From Diphasiastrum complanatum (Eukaryota > Streptophyta > Lycopodiopsida > Lycopodiales > Lycopodiaceae), in NCBI GenBank assembly GCA_029204225.1, contig CM055095.1:55515612-55579611 (forward strand): a stretch of DNA of 64,000 nt, written 5' to 3'. Positions 59,101-64,000 of this stretch are shown here, one piece after another. Position numbers and translations under genes: made by a program. The first letter of the stretch is position 1. Every line of letters starts with the position of its first letter. Below the pieces are notes generated by a model. That model made no database searches and was not told the origin of the DNA. It saw nothing but the letters and a program-made list of their open reading frames with translations.

Positions 59101-62100
59101 AAGATATGAATCTACCACCATCTAATCAAGTACTAGTAGTACTACAAAAATAGTAGGTCTTAAGAAAGGAAGTAGTAGTTGTAGATAATGCAACTGTAGC
59201 TAAGATATAGTTGATGCTCTGAGTCAAGAATGTCTCTACCATCAAATAGGAGGAGATAATGCAACTGTAGCTAAGATATAGTTGACGCGCGTGTGGGCGC
59301 ACACACACACATAGAGACAGGCTATCCTTTAGCTAAAACATTGATGGGGAGTTAGTGGGTTTGTTAGGGCACTAAAAGAGGACTAAAAAGTGCTCACAAT
59401 CTCGTGCAATGGTGAAAAGACTGAAAATCTGTGAAAATCCAAGTAAGCATAAGCATGTTGTATTATTTGTTAAGGGGACACAAAAGGTTTGGGATACAAT
59501 ACCACTTGAGGTGCAAAAGTGGGATTTAAAGTGCACTTGACTGCATCTATACAGAGCTAATACAGTGCTTAATCAAGATTGGCTGTACAACTTGAGCCCA
59601 ACTTTGTGCTGGAGCTTCCTGGACAATCCTGTTTCCTTCATGTGAGAAGGAAGACATGTGGAGCTGATGAAAGAGCATGAAGTTCCTGACACTCATTTGC
59701 AGTGGGGAGCTTCAACACTCTTGGATAGTGTCAAGTGCCAGGAATTTCTTTGCGACCTTCATCTATTTTTTGCTAGTCTTTTATGTAGTATCATCGAAGG
59801 ACAAAAGAAAGAGGTAAAGGAACATCGGTATATATCTATATCTCTATATATATATCTTGTATAACTTTGGGATCTATCTAGTGGGTTACGAGGCAGGAAG
59901 ATGATATAAGAGATTCAGTGCCTGGAACTGCACTTATCAGTTGGGTTGTGTAGAACAGAAGATCGAATCACAATTGTCAGAATATTTGAGAAAAGAATCC
60001 GAGTTCGTCCCGTGGAAGAAAAAAAATGATGGTATGCAGTTCACTACGTAGATAATAGGGAATCAAATAAGGTCACATTGAAGAATAAGTATCAGATGCC
60101 TCATCGATGAGTTACTTGATCAATGAGCGAATTATTTAGTGCGATAGATTTAAGATCCAGGTACCATCAATTAGACTTAATGATGTAACCAAAATGATGT
60201 CTAGAACTTGTTATAGTCATTACAAGTTCAAGTTGATGCCTTTTGGGGTTATTAATGCTTTTGCAAATGTTGCAAATTTGTCCTCCAATGAGTGATGTGC
60301 TGCTAACAACCTGAGGTCAAAAGTGTGACTCTAATCAGTCGCACAGATGAGTATAGACAAGAGATGTTAATTTTTTTGTGAATTTGGTTCATGTTCCAAG
60401 GCCTTGTCTATAGAAGATTAAGAGAAACATTTGGAGCATCTAAGAGTGGTGTGTCAATTGTTATGAGAGCATCAAGTATAGGCTAAGAAGCCTATAAGTG
60501 AAATTTTCACACTTGAATTTACATATTGTATCCCGTGATTTGGGTGTGTTAAATGACCTTGTAGGGGGTAAAACTGGTGTTCAACCTAGAGTCACTGTGC
60601 TTCCACATTGACTTGAAGAAACGATACTTGATATGAGAGAGAGGCAAAGGTGTCATTTCTCATAATATGATGAGCAACTTGGAAAAGGTTCATAACCTCA
60701 AAGACATGTTCTGAGTAACTATCTCACTTGAAGGACAGACCCATGGAGGGTTTAATTTGGAAAGAGTTCATTACCTTGAAAACATGTCTTCTGATCTTGT
60801 TTTAAAGGACGTAGACACTTCTCAAGGTGAAGGGAGCATTACAATTCTTGTACTTAGACGAGAATATTTATGGAAATTTATGAATACAGGATCAGAGGAT
60901 AATATGCCTAGTACTGGGCATGTCCTGAGGTAAGGATCAAGGTGGTCTGGATGGTGCCTAGTGAGGATCCCAAGTTTGTGCTGAAACTTGCCCCAAAATC
61001 AGTTTAGAGAACAGCATATAGGTGTATTCAAGTATATAAAGGGCTTGCAGTCCTTGTTCTAGTATGGTTGTGGGTTGAAGAAATTCAAAAAATAGATACG
61101 TTTCTTGCAAATTAAAAAAAAGAAAGCCTGTACAGACATTCTGTGCGTGCCTGTTCCTTATGCTACGAAACTATGCATATTTTAATCTTCTAAAATGATA
61201 CTCTTACTAATGTTGCAGAACTTCTAGAACATAATAGAGTCTTGCTGTGAGCATTCTATTCAACTGTTTGGTAGTTTTGGTTCAAATAGTTTTCAACTTC
61301 TAATCTCTTGCTTATCTGAATGTTAAATTTTATCAAATTTTTATTCTATGCTTTCTGACTGGTTTTTTAAACTAATGCTGCCATACCTGCAGGCCATCAG
61401 CCGCATTGGAGGGGTATGCCGCATCCACCAATGGCAGAAGGTCCGATGATTCCTTATGGTGGAAATGCAGTACCTTACAATGGATTTTGGCCTAGTCCTC
61501 AGGCTATGGGAGAAGCTTACATGATGCCTTACGGTGGGAACTTCACACCATATGGTCCATATGCTACTGGCCCATATGACATGCCATACAATGTTGGCTT
61601 GATGGGACCTGATCCATATGGTCCTCAAGGTGGAATGGTACCTGCTGTTCCTTTTCAAAGGTCAGCACACTTTTTCTGAGTTGTCTGAGGAGAATTATGT
61701 AACACAGTTAATGTTCTTGTGACATCTTAAATGGCGACTAGTTTAGACAAATTTTTTGGGCACTAGTTGTCTTTTATGAGTCGTCGTTTAAACTAGTGCA
61801 TAGGCTCACATTTTCATCTGTCAGTAGCGATCATACATAGTCGCAGGCATTGTGATTACTGTACATGCAAGAGCTGTCTAGAACTTGTTAGACTGGGCTC
61901 AAGAGGCACGCACAACTCAAGAGAGGAAGAGATCTCAGAAATACTTCAACTTCTGCATCCATCTCAACTGACAGTCACCTAGCTTTTTGTTGAGTCTTAA
62001 GGTAGTGTAATGACCGCTGGCCAGTGTAAGATCAAAGGGTATAGTTTAAAGATAGCACCACTTGGTACAGACACAAATAATAGCCAGTAGCTCTTTTCAT

Positions 62101-64000
62101 GAGTAGAATAACGAGTCTCGTAAGAATGTAAGCCGTGAAACTTCTATGCAATAATGCTAGAATTTCGTCTGAGAAGAGCATTGACACCTACAACACTGGT
62201 ATCTGTCTCAAGAACCAAATGCTGATAAAATTCTGGAAAAGCAAGTATAGGAGCGGTTACAAGGAAATGTTAAAGATGGTCTTGACATCATGTGGAGCAC
62301 TTAATGTATCATCTTCACGAAGCAAGGCATGGAGAGGATGTGCAATACAAGAAAGTTGTGGCACAAGCTTATGTAAAAGAGTAGCAACATACTGTATGCA
62401 CATTACTAGGCTTGTGCCAGTTCTTAATAGATTGTACTTTGCACGGGTTAAGAGAAACAATATTGTTACAAATGATGAATCCAAAACATTGAATTTGTGG
62501 AATAACGAAGGTGCATTTTGACCTCTTAGCAAATAGTTGATGGTGCACCAAAAGCTAGAAAATAGATTTCAATTTTGAAGCTTGGGAAGCTGTGTCAAAA
62601 CAAAAGCCCAGAATATCATCAAAACAGACAATTACACAGACTCCAAGCAAGGGCATAAAAATGTCATTCATCACATTTTGAAAGGTAGGAAGGCCATTAT
62701 GACTCTGAAAGGCAAGACATGAAACTCATAAAGGCCTGAAAGTGTATGGAACACAATTTAGGTTTATCAATGGATATTTGTGAATCTGATGATGAGCAAA
62801 ATGTAGATCAATCTTAGAAAAGTTTGTAACTTTACACAATTGATCAAATAAGTCATCCATCTGGGTAATAGGATACTGATTATGAATCATAAAATGATTA
62901 AGATCCCAAACATCAATACTTATATGTTCACTGACAAGTAAAATGAGCGCTTTCTACAACACAGTCATATATATATTGAAGTAGCTTGAGGGTAAGATAT
63001 ACCCTCCCTAGGCCCTTGAATCTTCATGTCCTCATATGGGAACATTTCTCATATGTGCCCATTGTCACAAGCCACTAACTAGACCAATAGGCCTCCACCG
63101 ACTTGGAAAAGCAACACCTTGAGTTTGGTGCCCAAGGAGTCATAATTGCACGTTGATACATTGATTCTTGGCCCTTTATATAATGAGAATAATTAATAAA
63201 GTTATTATTATTCTTCCAATTACCACTCAACAATGTCTTGGGCCCCGACATTTATTTATGTTACAACACATCTATGACAACTTTACAACAAATAGACGAA
63301 TTCACAGGAATTCAAACAAACTAACAATCACTTTTCCAACAACGAGTCAACTTCCCAACTACCAGTCAACCTAACAAGCTTCATGTTTGAAGCTCATTTT
63401 GATTATACCTTCACCTGGTGATTGTAACTGCATTGTTTACTAGAGAGATGTAGGTAAAGATATGAAATCAACGGAGACTACAAAGACCTTCCTACCATGG
63501 TATTACTATTGGTGATGCTGAGTTGATATCGTTTCTGGGGAATAAGCGACTTTCACGGCACTAAAAAATTGTTTGAATATCTGTAAAGTTGGAATTCATG
63601 TTTTGAGCTTTAATCCTGTGCCATTGATCCATAAGGTTGATACTAGTATGTGTGTAATCCCTTTTCATCTGCAAACTGAATGGGTACTGTCAAGGGTTAA
63701 TTTCTAGGCACTTCTGGCATCGGATTCTTTTTATCATTTTGTTTCTTTAAAGTGGTACTACAGGTGCTATTTTACGCTTTCAGCTTATTAAGGCAAAAGG
63801 ATAAAGTGATGTCAAATTTCCATTCCTTAAGACGAAATAAAGGTCATTTGGCAAGTAGCTAGATTGATTGTACGATTTGTGACAGCCTTGATTAAGCTTG
63901 TAAGTTTTATGCTTTTGATTCCAATCTTAGGGAGTTTTCTGAATTTGGAATTGGAGGAAGACCTGCAAATGGTGTAATGAGTCGGGAAGAGTTTGAAGCC
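53102..64000 (+). CDS. DWNN-domain RING/U-box E3 ubiquitin ligase, PQT3/RBBP6-like (partial)
   Basis: Thirteen exons join in frame: 53102-53267, 53744-53846, 54406-54481, 54598-54767, 54939-55018, 55965-56027, 56130-56286, 56725-56873, 57055-57225, 57479-57799, 57921-57974, 61393-61660, 63931-64000 onward. Residues 1-85 form the ubiquitin-like DWNN domain (MAVHYKFKSAKDYDSIPIEG); an acidic EVPDWMDEFGVDLYEE segment and an RGG box follow; the zinc knuckle is CHRCGVTGHYIQHC (213-226); the RING/U-box has Cys297, 300, 313, 319, 322, 333 and 335; then a Ser/Thr/Glu-rich region and a Pro/Gly/Tyr/Met-rich segment (MPYGGNFTPYGPYATGPYDM). This order is that of RBBP6 and Arabidopsis PARAQUAT TOLERANCE3, an E3 ligase in oxidative-stress responses. 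The C-terminus lies beyond the window after REEFEA. All introns GT-AG; the exon 4 acceptor (AAG at 54597) was chosen because it alone keeps the frame. Confidence 0.93.
58860..58967. repeat. 54-bp tandem duplication in PQT3-like intron 11
   Basis: Two adjacent units starting AAGAGGTGMTGTAAGKCTGG, nearly identical through ATATCTTTATTAATGTCATT. Intronic. Confidence 0.92.
59186..59286. repeat. Spaced direct repeat in intron 11
   Basis: GATAATGCAACTGTAGCTAA and the following GATATAGTTGA occur at about 59186 and 59255, roughly 69 bp apart. Confidence 0.85.
59880..60300 (+). pseudogene. Gypsy RT fragment in PQT3-like intron 11, sense
   Basis: Reading through stops: NKVTLKNKYQMPHR, SAIDLRSRYHQLDL and FKLMPFGVINAFAN. 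These are RT blocks (VDYRALNKVT / KIDLRSGYHQI / FLVMPFGLTNAP type) of Ty3/Gypsy elements. The catalytic YVDD box is not recoverable. Sequence to 61100 may continue the relic without readable motifs. Confidence 0.75.
60301..61392. other. Remainder of PQT3-like intron 11
   Basis: Intronic. Possible decayed retroelement sequence to about 61100, then ordinary T-rich intron end with acceptor CTGCAG at 61387-61392. No RNA gene seen. Confidence 0.45.
62040..62950 (-). pseudogene. Gypsy RT fragment in PQT3-like intron 12, antisense
   Basis: Minus-strand blocks in order: NHFMIHNQYPITQMDDLFDQ, VTNFSKIDLHFAHHQI, a catalytic-box remnant VCFDDILGF, LFAKRSKCTFV, FGFIICNNIVSLNPCKVQSI, NWHKPSNV and IAHPLHALLRED. 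This covers most of a Gypsy RT up to the RNase H connection. FDDIL retains both Asp residues, but numerous frameshifts are present. Opposite in orientation to the host gene and to the intron 11 relic. Confidence 0.82.

Overview
The window is nuclear DNA of a land plant. It carries three genes with plant-type exon-intron structure whose products match plant families: a subtilisin-like protease of the SBT2 type, the small mitochondrial import chaperone Tim8, and a DWNN-domain RING/U-box E3 ligase of the RBBP6/PQT3 type. Between and inside them lie decayed LTR retrotransposons (Copia and Ty3/Gypsy), other transposon relics, long (GA/CT)n arrays and local tandem duplications. Species and lineage cannot be fixed from the sequence; a repeat-rich, AT-rich vascular plant fits.

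Layout. 1-2.46 kb: (AC)n array and a decayed Copia element. 2.46-4.9 kb: minus-strand relic of a Helitron replication protein/helicase, the most unusual item here. 4.95-7.75 kb: minus-strand Copia gag, its LTR, and a second LTR-leader fragment with a triplicated primer-binding site. 7.8-13.5 kb: Copia gag scrap, an LTR with a 178-bp CT array, a Gypsy RT/RNase H scrap and an isolated reverse-oriented LTR. 13.7-31.2 kb: a stack of broken elements (Gypsy gag; Gypsy LTR-protease-RT; minus Copia integrase; Copia LTR-gag-protease-integrase; minus Gypsy gag-protease; decayed retroelement ending in an LTR). 31.6-36.8 kb: complete ten-exon subtilase gene on the minus strand, 829 codons. 37.4-42.0 kb: intergenic DNA with a collinear, internally deleted duplication, an A-rich tract and a hairpin MITE. 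42.1-44.2 kb: Gypsy gag and RNase H relic. 44.56-46.27 kb: TIM8, two exons. 46.3-52.1 kb: intergenic, with a minus-strand retroelement C-terminal relic and a block of GA arrays separated by related GC-rich spacers. 53.1 kb to the right edge: PQT3-like E3 ligase gene, thirteen exons seen, cut by the window; its long introns hold Gypsy reverse-transcriptase relics in both orientations.

The three host genes are unrelated housekeeping or secretory functions with no sign of a shared pathway: secreted proteolysis, mitochondrial inner-membrane protein import, and nuclear/cytosolic ubiquitination. No RNA gene, CRISPR array or bacterial-type operon was seen. No clearly new biological system is demonstrated; the best leads are the Helitron relic, whose conserved blocks look more like the arthropod-type RepHel than the usual plant type, the microsatellite-embedded splice donor in the subtilase, and several unusual duplications at transposon junctions.
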